A stretch of DNA of 64,000 bases from Chalara sp. BL73. Its lineage: Eukaryota; Ascomycota; Leotiomycetes; Helotiales. The translations under genes were made by a program, and so were the position numbers. Shown here one piece after another: positions 26,314 to 38,049 of the stretch; position 1 is the stretch's first letter; each line of letters starts with the position of its first letter. The notes under the pieces were generated by a model that was given only the letters and a program-made list of their open reading frames with translations, was not told the origin of the DNA and ran no database searches. Location: contig CAKJVC010000153.1 of the NCBI GenBank assembly GCA_918026815.1, positions 62,001 through 126,000 on the forward strand. The letters are read 5' to 3'.

Positions 26314-27224
26314 TCAACCATGAAGGCGAGAGTCTCACCGAACAAGAGCCTGATTGTGGACATCTGTATTTAGGGTATATCTTGGATTTTAGGTGCTCTT
26401 TACAGATTGACTATGGAGAGAAGTTAGTGAAATCATAGACTAGTTATCTCCTAACCTACTCCAGCTTTGTTGTTCGCATCCGTCAGTACTGTGCCCTGTA
26501 GAAATGTCAGAATCTAGTAGCCATCCTAGATTCTAAGCTGACATGAATTGTAATTCTCGACACGTAGCTCTCTACGACACAGTTCCCCAGTTCGGAGATT
26601 AGATCATCTTCAGGAATATGCTAAATTCATAGACCGCGTGTGAGCATTTGTGGCTGAACCGCAGTTGAATGGCTCTGGCACAAATTGAGTAACTGTTCAG
26701 CCTTAGCTCAGGGCGCTCATGGTGGACATACTACTCTGCAAGGGAACTACGCAGCGTACCACCTCTTCTTTTTGGGCGTTCGATCGCCGTATGTCGCTAA
26801 CTTTTAGCGCTTCGTCCAAGGTTATAGGGTAGTGCCGGGTACCTCCAGGCTACGCTGCCTAATTCAAAAGGTACTTTTCGCAACTGATGTAATCATGTTG
26901 TACACTACCAGTTATCGTCTCAGGGCCTGGTTCATGATGTGGCAGCCGTTCTAGTTCTGTTTTCCCGGCACTCTCTTACCTTGTACTTGGTGGGGCGGAA
27001 CTCAAACCGAGCTAACGGCATTACTGAAAGCCCGGGTTGATCTGGTAGGGTCTTGGGGGCTCTGCTGAGTTTTGGTACCTGGTCCTACGTCAATTTCCCC
27101 AGACACAGGAGCGTGTATTAGAAGCTGAGACTCTGCTGCCACGGAGTTGAGCATTCGTACAATTAGACCCACGAACATTTTTTCGTCTCCGTTTCGATAC
27201 TTCGGAACCCGTGCAAGCATAAAA
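26314..27224. other. Intergenic region between esterase and monooxygenase
   Basis: Normal-composition DNA with no gene I can support. It holds the 3' end of the esterase transcript and the promoter of the monooxygenase. The reading frames overlapping 27002-27322 are shadows or untranslated leader. Confidence 0.5.
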
Positions 27225-28629
27225 ATGACATTAGTTGCGCACCTGAAGCTCGATGTACTGGTTGTAGGATCGGGCATTGCTGGCCTGACAACTGCAATCG
27301 CATGTAGAGAGAAAGGCTTCAATGTTACTGTATTGGAGTCGTCTACACAGTTCGCGCATGTATGCCAGAAAATTCAAACCTGAGTTTCTGTTTGACAACG
27401 AAAGAAGCGCTGCTGATATGGAACGTTCTAGATTGGTGCGGGCCTTATGATTTCTGCAAATGCCACTCGTGTTCTCTGCGACATGGGTTTGAGGAGGCAG
27501 CTGGATGCATATGGCATTAATATGAAGAAAGTTGTGTTCAAAAAGTTCGATGATGGTACAGTCTTAGATGAGCGAATCTACGATGACTTAGAAGCACAGC
27601 TGGGCTCGCCCAACTGGCAGATCCACCGGGCAGACTTGCATGATGTGTTGTTGGCCAAGGCTGTTGACAGTGGCGTCAAGATTAGCATGGGTGCGAAAGT
27701 CAAAAGCTATGACTGGAATGCTCCAAGTGCGTTGCTGGGGGATGGAACCGTTGTAAAAGCTGATGTCATTCTTGCCGCTGACGGTGAGTTTAATTTTAGA
27801 TTGAATATGGCTATTTATCTGACAATTAATCCCGTGTAGGTTACCGTTCTCGTTCAAGAGGAGAGCTCCTGGGTTGCTACAAGGAGCCACGATTTAGCGG
27901 AAACTCCGCCTATAGAGCGCTCATCCATCACAGCAGGTTCGACAACGACCCTGAATTAGCTCACGTGATGAAAGTTGAAAATCAAACAACTTACGTTTGG
28001 CAAGTGTTACCATAGACCCCTAGATTTGAGCGGCTCCTGACATATGTTTTCCTTACTAAAGGGTTGGAGAAGGCTGCCATATTCTTGGGTATCCTATCCG
28101 CCAAGGCGATTTCTTCAACCTCGTTTCAACGCAGCCTGCTGTACATACCACTGGACCTAAGTATGTGCTCCCAGTCACCGCCTCCGAGTTCCATGACAGA
28201 TTTGAACATTGGGATCCAATGTTGGAAAAGATCCTGCGGAAACTCCCCAACGAAGGCATCTTAGAGTGGAAGCTCTGCGATCTGGCGCCTATGGATACCT
28301 GGATTTTTCCAGGTGGCAAGATTGTATTAATCGGTGATGCCGCTCACGCTATGCTTCCATCAGCTGCACAAGGCGCAGGCATGGGAATCGAGGATGGAGC
28401 AGCCATTGCTGAGCTGTTGGCACGTGCAGAGGAAAAGGCACGGATCCCAGCGATCTTGAAAACGTTTCAGAAGCTTCGACTGCCGAGATGTACGTACATA
28501 GTCGATATCGGCAGACAGAACGCAAAAAAATGGCATGAGAAAGAAGCCAGAGGTGGGACTGTTACGGATGAGATGTGGAATTATGACATCAAGGGTGAGG
28601 CGAAGTGTATTCCTATAGAAACAGTATAA
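27225..28629 (+). CDS. FAD-dependent monooxygenase, salicylate-hydroxylase-like
   Basis: Probably hydroxylates an aromatic ring using FAD and NAD(P)H. Exons 27225-27359, 27432-27783, 27840-27999 and 28062-28629 join in frame to 404 residues. Visible motifs: the FAD dinucleotide fold VVGSGIAGLTTAIACREKG at the N-terminus, HIGAGLMISANATRVL across the first junction, a DG motif at the second, WVGEGCHILGYPIRQGDFFN across the third, and GDAAHAMLPSAAQGAGMGIED, the second FAD/ribityl motif. The third intron (28000-28061) starts GCAAGT, a GC-AG intron with strong consensus. An alternative last intron (28595-28660) would replace the final residues and end at 28695. Length is normal for the group 1 flavin hydroxylases. 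The exact substrate cannot be read from the sequence; the neighbouring hmgA suggests a hydroxyphenylacetate-type compound, by inference only. Confidence 0.88.
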
Positions 28630-28695
28630 CTCATATCTGTAATATCTTTTTTTCACGAAGACGGCCATGCACCATTGCTCTCTATATTTCGTTAG

Positions 28696-29091
28696 ATATG
28701 TTTGCCTAGCTATCATTTTCTCGATATGGTCTTAGTCTATCCCCTTAAAATTACCTCTTGATAACTTGAACTAAGCGAAATACCTCCTAGACTATCCCGG
28801 TAACCAGGATGTCTCAAATACACCGCATACCTAATGACATGATGGAAAATAAACTAACTGCAAGTACACTCGTAGATATCCCGACACTTGCTTAGGTATC
28901 TAGAAGCCTCCACGTTCATCACCTTTTCTGCATCCTCGGCAGCAGAGGCTTTTTCCACTTCAGTTACTGGGAGAGGTTACATTCTTTAAACTTCCTTTGA
29001 TTATTTAAGTTTGCGACAATCTAAATTGGCTCTAAGTAAAAGATAGCTTAAACATGACGTTAAGTTGACACAATGAACGTTTTCCAATAGT
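28696..29091. other. Convergent intergenic region
   Basis: Lies between the 3' ends of the monooxygenase (+) and hmgA (-). Slightly AT-rich, with no gene visible. It presumably holds both polyadenylation regions. Confidence 0.5.
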
Positions 29092-30620
29092 TTATACTCT
29101 TCCCATAGCCTTCAAAATGGCCACCGCCTCCTCATTCTTCCCAAATCGATCCTAAAAGTAGGTTAGCACAAGATACACCATTAATTCAAGATAAAATATA
29201 CCGGAATCAAGTCCCACATAGACTCTGGAATATCCTCCGAAACTAGCACTCCCGAGCCCTGTAGTGCCCAACTCGTAAACAGCAAGCTTCGACAACTCTC
29301 CAACATGAACGTGAGTTGGTTTTCACCCACTCGCATAGCCTTCATGGTCGCGTGCATTGCGCCAACTGTTCGCTGATCTGCATTGCCATGGGGAGTGAAA
29401 CCCGCTTCGTAGCTTGCTCCTCCTGGTGCGAAAACTTCTGAGCGGCCACCGATATTGTCAGGCCCATAGATGCGAGCCAGGAACTCGGAAGCACAGTTTC
29501 GGTGGAAGTATGGGGGCCGGAAAGTATTCTCTGCCACATCCCAACGTGGGCCAAAAATCAGGAAATCACAAAGAGGGGCATGGATGTCGCGAGACCTCGC
29601 TGTCAGGACTGTGTTGATACAGGGGTCGGTGTGATCAACTGATACTGTGTTGTGAGAAACGAACTTGGTGAGGTCGTACTTGTAAGGAGCATAGTTTCCA
29701 TGCCAAGCTACAACATCGAAAGGCGTATGTCCTTGAGATATCTCATAGTATTTACCTTCTTGTTTTGAGATAATGGCCCAGGTACCACTTGATGAGGTGT
29801 CGATATCAGCCGTGGGGAAAAGGAAGTCTCGGCTATTGGCCAAGCCATACCCTCCCAGAGGACCTAGTTCAGGAAGCTCCCATTTTGTGCCCCAAGTTTC
29901 GATAATGTATCCTCGGGCCCCTTTCGGTGAGTATTGGCTTACAATATCAACCTTGAATCGTATACCTTGCTGAATGACGCAGATTTCCGAAGGTTGGAGG
30001 TAAAGATGGCCAAACTCGGTAGTGATGTCGAGATGCCCTTCTTGTGCGACAATCAAGAAATCACCATCAATATTTACAAAAGCCCTATTAGGCATGTTGC
30101 TGTTGATGGCGAATATGTGATATGCAAGGCCTTCTCGAATGTTTGGCTGGCCGCTCCCGCCCAGAGTATGGATTCCCATGGCAAAGTCTACTGCCCCGCT
30201 TTCCTTGTCCGGGATCTCGAATGTTGACCACGAAATTTGTGATGGAATGCTGTGTATCTTCAAATCTGGATTCAGGAATGACGCCTCAATCGTAGGGTTG
30301 TCGTTGATCTTGGCAAACTTCTCATGAGCGCATGCGGGACGGCGGCGGTACAGGAAGTTCCTCATCGAAGTAGCACGAGTTGCTGCGAAAGAAGTGCCTG
30401 TGATTTGTTCTGCATACAACCCATACGGACACAGCTGGGGCGAATTTTGGCCGACTGGCAAAGCACCTGGAATGAATTCCGATTGATGTTCATTGCCGAA
30501 GCCTGCGAGGTACTGGTATGGATCTTCCGGACGTGTTACTCTCTTAGTTTTGGTATCAGTCCAGTGGAATGTTCGTGTGTTGAAGGGAAGCTGGGAGGGA
30601 GGCGAAGTTGTTTGCCCCAT
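29092..30620 (-). CDS. hmgA: Homogentisate 1,2-dioxygenase
   Basis: Opens the ring of homogentisate to maleylacetoacetate with a non-haem iron, in the cytosolic tyrosine/phenylacetate route. Exons 30620-29202 and 29151-29092 join in frame to 492 residues; the 50-bp intron (29152-29201) restores a normal C-terminus after MWDLIP. Family signatures in order: YLAGFGNEHQSE near the N-terminus, a cupin core with FVNIDGDFLIVAQEGHL, VVAWHGNYAPYKYDL, PPYFHRNCASEFLARIYG (His and Glu iron ligands) and AGFTPHGNAD (third His ligand). The start is placed at the MGQTTSPP methionine rather than the upstream in-frame one, whose 28-residue leader looks like untranslated sequence. It is divergent from the transporter at 31143 and convergent with the monooxygenase. 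No isomerase or fumarylacetoacetase gene follows it here, unlike the classic hmgA-fahA-maiA cluster of Aspergillus. Confidence 0.95.
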
Positions 30621-31142
30621 CTTAGCAATCTTTCGTGAGTTGTGAGAGTGTAACGAGTTCCTCACAGCTGAGTTACCAATATGGAGAATGAGGAGGAAAA
30701 GCAAACAATTCAGTCAAGCCAGGCTTCAAAGATAAGCCGTGGGCGTTTTCTAAGCCACATCTTAAAATGAACGAGTGTAGTGTAGCTCGGTATCTTTATT
30801 TGCTCAGGCTCGTCAAAAATGCCGTGCAATAACGCCGTGCCCGGGCAGAATCCCCGGCTTTGATCTTCGACTTTGTCTCGATGTGCTCCCCAAAATTCAG
30901 ACACCAGTTACGACGTTCCAATGGCGGAAACCCGGGTTTGAGGGCGAATCAATCTCGGCATATGCACTGAGAGTTTAGCTTGAACCAAGTCCTTGGGATC
31001 CATGCGACCACATTTGCAGTCTCCCCCAATATCCGACTTATAAATATATCCCAAACCGTAGCTTCCCCATGATCCTTGATGTGCTTTTGTTAACCCTCCT
31101 CCCCACTCTGAGTATTTGATCACCGGCTTTCAATCATTCGCT
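30621..31142. promoter_or_regulatory. Shared divergent promoter of hmgA and the MFS transporter
   Basis: 522 bp separate the start codons of two genes transcribed away from each other, which favours co-regulation. A TATAAATA box lies at 31039-31046, about 100 bases before the transporter ATG. I could not assign a binding site of the local Zn2Cys6 regulator with confidence. Confidence 0.5.
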
Positions 31143-32948
31143 ATGGCTCTCGGAGTCCTTGAGCCACATACCACGTTGGGCCATCATGTTCCCGGAACCG
31201 TCCTACTCGATACACACAGCGCAGCCTTAGCTGTAAACTCAGAACTGCAGGGAGCGAATCTCAAAAGGGGGACAGGAAAGGATTCAGAGATTATCCTAGT
31301 GCCTCAACCATCCGATGACCCAAACGACCCACTCAATTGGCCGATTTGGCAACGAGACCTGATTCTCCTCCTTTACTGCTACTGTACACTTTGCTGCATT
31401 GGAGGGTATTTTACCTAACTCACATCACTACTGGCGGCTAATAATGTGTCAGTGTTGCCCCCATCCTCTCGTCCATGGCCATGCCGCTCATTACGGAATT
31501 TGGCGTCGATTTCACCGCTGTGACCCTGCTAAGCGGATCTCAACTTTGCGCCGTTGGAGCCGTCGGTGTCGTGGTCTCTGCTTGTGCTCGCAAGTTCGGA
31601 AAGCGACCAACTCTTCTTTGGTCCATCACTTGCGCGCTTGCCGGATCCATTTGGGGAGGCCTTGCCGCATCTTATGGCTCGCTGGTTGGTGCCCGAGTGC
31701 TTCAGGGATTGGGAATCGCAATGTTTGAGAGTGTTACTTACGCAATCATCGGGGATTTGTACCATGTTCACCAAAGAGGAACCCGCATGACTCTTTACAT
31801 CTTGGCTCAATCGGGTCTCGCTCAGTTCCCGACGGTCATTGCGGGAAAGATCACGATGGACCTCGGTTGGCGATGGGTATTCTACCTTCTGTCTATTTTC
31901 ATGGGTATTTCGTGGGCGTTATGCATACTGTTTGGGTGGGAAACTCTATACAATCGTAGGGATGTGTATAACCTTGACATAAGTTTTCGAGACGTGAGTA
32001 CTCTTACTCATGTAAGTAGTTTTAACTTTCTGACAAATGACATAGAGAATCGACGAGACTTTGGAACCAAAAGGATCCTCAACAATCCATGAAGAGCAGA
32101 AATCCGAACCAACAAGAGCAGTCTCAACAAATGGATGGCGGACCCGAGAGACATTCTTCCAGCGCATGAAGCCGTTCCACGGTACATTCACTAATGACTC
32201 GCTGTGGAAGATGATAGTCAGACCCTTCTATGTTATGCTCAACCCAACGGTTATGTGGTCGCTAATCATAATCGCGTTCACCACTGTTTGGATTATTATC
32301 ATATCCTTTGTCATCGCCCAAGCCTTCGCTGGACCGCCATTCTTGCTTGACACAGCACAACAAGGATACATATCTGCTGGGCCGTTGGTAGGCGGGCTCC
32401 TAGGCTGTATTGCCTGTGGTCTTCTCTGCGATCCGACTGCGCGATACCTTACTCGGAAGAACAACGGCATTTATGAACCCGAATTCCGGCTTCCAATGAT
32501 GATTGTCGTCCCGATTGTCTCAACTATTGGATACTTCCTGTTCGGCAATTTGATTCAGCAAGGCCAAAACCCTGTTGGCGCATCCGTTATGTTCGGTCTA
32601 GTATTCGTCTCGGTTCAATTCGCCGCTGTATCTACTGGTGCATATGTCGTCGACGCTTTCCGTGATATCAGCGTTGAAATATTTATCATATCGATGACAT
32701 TCAAGAATTTCATTTTCTTCGCATTTACCTGTAAGTAATAGCTCCTACTCCAGAGTGGATATGTCAAATGTTGATAGAAGTCTCCAGTCTTCTTGAATGA
32801 TTGGTTTGCTGCATGGGGCCCCGAGAAGATGTTCAATACGATTGGTGGCATTCAACTGGCCCTATCGCTAACTACGATTCCAATCTATATTTATGGCAAG
32901 AAGATTAGGGCTTGGTGGCACTCCCATGATGTTCTTAGCAGGAAGTAA
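31143..32948 (+). CDS. MFS transporter of the fungal drug/H+ antiporter type
   Basis: A 549-residue membrane transporter assembled from exons 31143-31405, 31453-31993, 32046-32730 and 32788-32948, all closing in frame. The N-terminal DDPNDPLNWPIWQRDL motif marks the fungal DHA1-like group. It is followed by about 12 hydrophobic segments, a GARVLQGLGIAMFESV segment and the loop IGDLYHVHQRGTRM. The C-terminus ends IYIYGKKIRAWWHSHD, also usual in this group. The central cytosolic loop lies across the second junction (YNRRD...RIDE). Position beside hmgA and the monooxygenase suggests uptake or efflux of an aromatic acid; this is inference. No lesion is visible. Confidence 0.9.
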
Positions 32949-34252
32949 GACATGTTGGCACTTAGTCTTGCGCGGGATATGTGCTGGCGAGAATATTGGT
33001 CGCAGAGGTGTTGATTGGCGGGTAGAAGTTGACTGGGGATGCAACGGAAGGACCGCTCCGTAAATTCTTTTCATTTTACAAGCAAAAGGAAGGTGGCTTC
33101 GCCTGTCATAGTAAATTGTTAAGGACCATATGTGTTACGTGGCATGTTATGTGATCTATGTACGGAATAGGTTTGATCTCAGCCTACAATGTGTATATAA
33201 CGCTCGTTTTCTTCTTTTTAAGATGAATCAAGGTCTCTCACTTCAATATAATAGAGCTGTTCCGTAACAAATTCCAGTCAAGTGACTTTTTCATGCCACA
33301 AGAAATATAATGCCACTTCACATTCGCTCACAATGAGAATCTACCAAGAAAAATTGACTACACACGAACGAATAATGTATTGCAACTTCAGCAGCTCATC
33401 GATCTTGTTTTGGTACCACCCGCTTTCACCTTATCCGCAGGAAAGAGAGTTGTTTGATGCGGCTTGTGAAAACCTGGAATCTAATAGAGCGTGGTAGTTG
33501 ATTAGAAAAGCATGCAGATGCTACAACTGCTTCCGTCTACTGTAGAACTGTCTAAACGATGAGTTGGGAAACAGAGATCCCGTGACAAATTCTACCGTGC
33601 ATTAAATCCTCCTTCTAAGATTATTACTAGCCAACATACCTGCAAGAGATCAAGTGAGGAAGGAAAAGTTATCATGTAGAAAAGTGGCATGGGTAAGCAT
33701 CGACACATCACGTGACCAGATAGCCTGAGCTACAACTAGGTGGCCTGGCCACGTGCCCGACGGATTGTTTTGAATAAAGCCAAATAAAACCATTAAAGCC
33801 CAAAACAGGGCTTTAACTAAGTGATATTTTAATATAAGCAAATAATTAATTAAATTTTTAAGGTTTGCTTAACGTACTGTAATAGTTTTAGAGAGTTTAA
33901 TGCAGAGCCGTGGCTGTCACGCGATATTGGTTAATGTACCGAGCCTGCTAACCGAACGCCACTCAGGTGCTATACTAACGTACCCCGCTTCCCTCCACTT
34001 TGAAGTTGACTCTGCCTTCCCCAGATATCGCTCTCCAACAAAAGAAAGTCTGCTCACGTGCCGGCCGATATGAGCGCCTCTTATTAATAGTGGGTGGAGT
34101 GTTATCACATGACTAGAGCCCACTATTACTCATTTACAACCTCCATCAGCTGGTTTGGTCCCGTATTGCCCCTTCAGAACCAGATCACTTACTTCGCCAG
34201 CAGAGCGAGGTTCTGGCCCGTCAGCTGTAACCCTAGATCTTGCAACTTCACA
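32949..34252. other. 1.3-kb intergenic region before the regulator gene
   Basis: No protein-coding gene is supported. Composition is normal except for an AT-rich patch around 33820-33900. The short frames at 33282, 33650 and 33917 lack conserved content. It probably includes the promoter and leader of the Zn2Cys6 gene. Confidence 0.5.
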
Positions 34253-36580
34253 ATGCAGCACCAATCTAGTATTAATAGGGCGTGTGAGGAATGCAAAAGG
34301 TCCGTTGCGCGCCTTGCTGATCTTTGGGACAATAATGTGCTAACGCCTTTGCCAGGAAGAAATCAAAATGTGAGTAAAGAGTATCTGAGAAACGCTCCCC
34401 AGCAGACGGGGAAATTCATGGTAACGATTACAGGTGACGGAAAAAAACCACAATGTTCGCTATGTGTGCGGGTCCACACATCCTGCGTCTACCCTCAACG
34501 TAAATCTCGAGCTCGGGACCGACATCTGAGAAGCAGGATAAGTCCAAACAATACAAGTACCGCTAGTAAGTCATTTGCATCTGATATATGATACCAGGGT
34601 CCACCAAGAGTGAAACGTTTACTAGAATAGATTCAGAGGCGGATCCCCAGCCAATCCCCCACCAGAAGATTATTCCTCCAGCACAAAACGACCCTGTAAC
34701 ACCCACTGAAATCCTTGAAGGAGAACTGAGTCTAGACAATGATACTTCGCGGTGGGGAAATTTTATGGACAACTTCTACTATCTTCAAACCCCAACAGGC
34801 ACAGCAACAACCAGGCTAGTAGACCAGATAACCCCCACAGACCAGGATATGGTGGACTACTTGGCCCAGACAATCCCTAATATCTGGATGTCAGAATCTA
34901 TACCCCAATTGGATTCCATACCAGTATCTATGACGCCTGGCGACTATGAGGAGAGCATCATTCCAAACCCAGCTAAGGACTTTAGCTCCACTTCGTTGAC
35001 GGGCAATGGCCAGAACGAAAAAACCCCCTCGTCGACTTTCAGGAGTCCTAGAGAGCAACTGTCCATCGAGGTTGATCCTTATCTGGATAGTTGTTTTGTC
35101 GATGACCTGTACGTTTAGTTGGCCATTATTCCCGCTAGTACCTAACGTTTGCAGTATCGACCTGTATTTCCGAAGAATACAAGTGTTCTTGCCACTTTTT
35201 CATCGGCCGACATTTGAGCAAACGTATCTGCAGATGAACCGTGAGCACAAGTACACCAACCTGAAAACGGATTGCGCTTTTGTCTTATATGGAATGCTAG
35301 CTTTATCAGCTCGTTTCTCATCATCGTCATATTTCGGGCATACGAACGCGAAAGAGCGTGGCACCCAATTTGCACGAAAGGCACAGGCGATATATCATGG
35401 GATGATCCAGAGTTCGACGCCCCACAAACCATCGTTGATATGGCTGCAAGGCTGTATACTGCTTGCATATTACAATCAGTCATGCAGACCTGCCATAGGG
35501 TGTGATTTGACAATAGCGGCATGCACAAGATTTGCCCACGACCTCGGACTTCACAGAATTGATGAGGATAATTCGAATCCTGGTGATCCTTTATACACCT
35601 CGCTACCTGTCGACCAGTGGGTGGCAAAGGAAGGACAACGGCGAGCCTGGTGGGCAGTGTGGGAGCTAGACGCATTTGACTCGATATCATCTCGGCGTCC
35701 ACTTACGATTCATTGGAATCGGGTCTTTGTTTTTCTACCTGTCTCTGATGAAGCTTGGTTTGCAGGCACACCTACTGAATCGGCCATGCTCAGTCCCGAT
35801 ATTCTGCATTGCTGGAAGGCCCTCAGAGACTCTACTAATCAAGACGAGCGAGCATGGTTTTTAATTAGTAATTTTATACTCGTACAAGCGCTCGAGTTGT
35901 GCCAGCAACGATTTGTTACCTCAAAGAGCATCAAAGATATCGAAACAGTTGTCAGCTGCTTCTCTCTCCTTTTCTACGAGAAGTTCCGAGGCAATCACTT
36001 GACTTTCAATGAGACCAATTATTCGAAAAGCAACTGGATTGTGTTGACCCGGTTGATGGTTCAATCGTAAGTGCATCAATCTAGCTGAAACACAAAATTC
36101 TTATTCAACACCTCTAGGGCCCGCATTGCTACATGTATTCTAAATCGACGCGCCTCGAATGAGCCAATCCTCACAGTCTCAAATCGCTTTGTTGACAGAG
36201 CGGATAAACTAGGGTCTCGTGCGCCCGTCGCTACTACAGCGCGCATTGAGGACTACTACCATCCTGCTAGTGAGGTTTTCCGGATATATCAGTCTTGGTC
36301 ACCAGAGTTCATAGGACTTGCTCCGCCAACCATGGTGTCCATAATCACAGGCCCAGCAGCGATAATGCTTCGGTTTGCGCGGCATCTCAGGAAAGAACAG
36401 ATTGACGGACACCCAGACGAACCCAGCATTCAGGAGGACCTGCTGATATTGATATTAAAGCATTTTGCCCATTATTGGAACATTGGTCTGTTCTTGCTTG
36501 GTTAGTTGGTGACGGAGTAATGGTTCTGGGAGCAATGGCTAACTATTGTAGATTTTGTGCGTGCCTTTAGTGAAGGGTAG
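34253..36580 (+). CDS. Zn2Cys6 transcription factor with fungal-specific regulatory domain
   Basis: Probably the local regulator of the catabolic genes. Exons by hand: 34253-34299, 34356-34369, 34434-34565, 34598-35108, 35155-36066, 36118-36500 and 36552-36580, summing to 675 residues in frame. The zinc cluster near residues 10-40 is perfect (C-x2-C-x6-C-x6-C-x2-C-x6-C) but is assembled from three exons, the middle one only 14 nt. A poorly conserved acidic linker follows, then the Fungal_trans domain (FLPLFHRPTFEQTY, DLGLHRIDED, QRRAWWAVWELDAF; about residues 240-560). The fourth junction (34566-34597) would be a 32-nt intron, unusually short, so that boundary is doubtful. The last intron has a CTAAC branch site; without it the protein would end at 36505. 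Same strand as the transporter and monooxygenase. Confidence 0.85.
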
Positions 36581-36895
36581 AGTATTAAAAGGGCAGTCGT
36601 CACTATGCGGTGTTTCAGTAGTTGCAAATCTACGACGATTTTCATGGAACCCCTGGTTTTGGAAGGGAGAATATAGGCGCCACAACTAACATAACTTGTA
36701 TTTTAACTGAGATATTTGGCTTTGGAGCTAGCTATTGTATTCGTCCGCTCATAGCAATGCGTTCTACAAATTGTGTCTGAAGACAGTATTTATTCGTCAC
36801 CCCTTGCTATTCAGTTAATCTCCCTACAATATTAGGGTTAACTGACATAGTATCCCAGATTCATTGGGGATGTGGACCATGCCTTTCGAAATACT

Positions 36896-37560
36896 TCAGC
36901 TTGTAGATTCCAGCCGTCTAGGTCTTCTTGGCCTAGCCATTGAGGCAAGGTACGGGCGAGGCCCCTCTTCTATACCAAACCCCATCCCGCCCCCAATATA
37001 AACCGTCTTGCTGTTCGAACCCAAATCAGCAGAAACTTGCTGAATATAAACTGCTATGTAGTCCGGAGTGTTAAAGGATAGGGAATTCTCTCTAAATATG
37101 AGTACATAAACCTTTATCACTGTTGTGTCGGTCGCCCAGGGGCAAATAACATTCACACGTGCGTTGCATACTTTGGAGTAAAGGACCGAAGTGATCGCAT
37201 CAAACCTAGCATGCCAGCCTTGCTTGCCGCATACCCACAAAGGCCGGTCCCTCTTGGAATGCAGCCGCTGAGGAGATCAAAACGAGAGATTTCAAAAGGG
37301 GTTGTGAGCTTTCGCTTCCTTCTTTGAGGTATGCAAGAGCGATGCTGGCAAAGTACATGCATCTATTAAGATTGATGTCAAGAAGAGCAATGACCAGCTT
37401 CGGGAACTGCATATAGTCCTTATCGCTAGCAAAGCCCGAATACTTATCGGCTATATTTGAAAATCTGACTTCTTTAACATTTTCTATATTTATCTCTGAC
37501 AAAACGATCTAGCCGGGATTCTCCATGATCCCCGCATTCCGCATAGCAAATTCGACTCAG
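36896..37560 (-). pseudogene. Short-chain dehydrogenase/reductase pseudogene
   Basis: Pieces of an NAD(P)-dependent SDR are readable in three frames on the minus strand: an NAG motif (about 37520-37540), an ISSAAAFQEGP strand with the catalytic Ser region, a GYAASKAGMLGLMRSLR helix with the catalytic Tyr-x3-Lys, then VNVICPWATDT and a C-terminal VYIGGGMGFGIEEG. A one-base shift separates the Ser strand from the YxxxK helix, and another separates that helix from VNVICPW; stops follow the NAG motif. The N-terminal Rossmann glycine motif was not found. The best match is the 15-hydroxyprostaglandin-dehydrogenase-like group. Probably a dead member of the cluster. No splice sites would repair both shifts. 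Confidence 0.75.
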
Positions 37561-38040
37561 CTATGCTTCTTGCCTGCTATGTCGAATAAGGCAAGCTGCT
37601 AGTAGTAATTTTGCACGTTTACACGTGTGAACAAGCAAGCTCCATTGTCAGTCTTCGAGTCTACCTGCAAACTTATTTCCAATTCCATTCTACTATTCTC
37701 GTCCAAGCTACTGAAGAATACAAGCGCACCGCTGTAATAAAATCACCTAACTGCCGCTACACTGACACTACGAAACTTTCCTTTTTACAGCTTTTTTCTT
37801 CCAGTCCAAAACCGCTGGAAAATCATTTCTTTAACTTTATAGCTTTGGAAAACTACAATTAGCAGATGTGGAATAAAGTAAAAAGCAAGAACAAAAACAA
37901 TTACAACTCCGAAATCACTTACTTGACCTTTTACAAAGCCGCCATCCTTTTGTAGACTATTTATAACTCGAAAACCATCAAACTACTACTTCGCAGATTC
38001 GCTACACTTCTGCGCAATTTACAATTTCGATTCTCGAAAT
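37561..38040. other. Non-coding spacer
   Basis: Between the dehydrogenase pseudogene and the tandem repeats. No gene is supported; the frame at 37611 shows no recognisable domain. Confidence 0.4.
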
Positions 38041-38049
38041 TTCTACTTT

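Noticed and set aside
30621..30704. N-terminal extension of hmgA
   Set aside because: The upstream in-frame ATG adds 28 residues unlike the family N-terminus; the MGQTT start fits better, although a targeting leader cannot be fully excluded.
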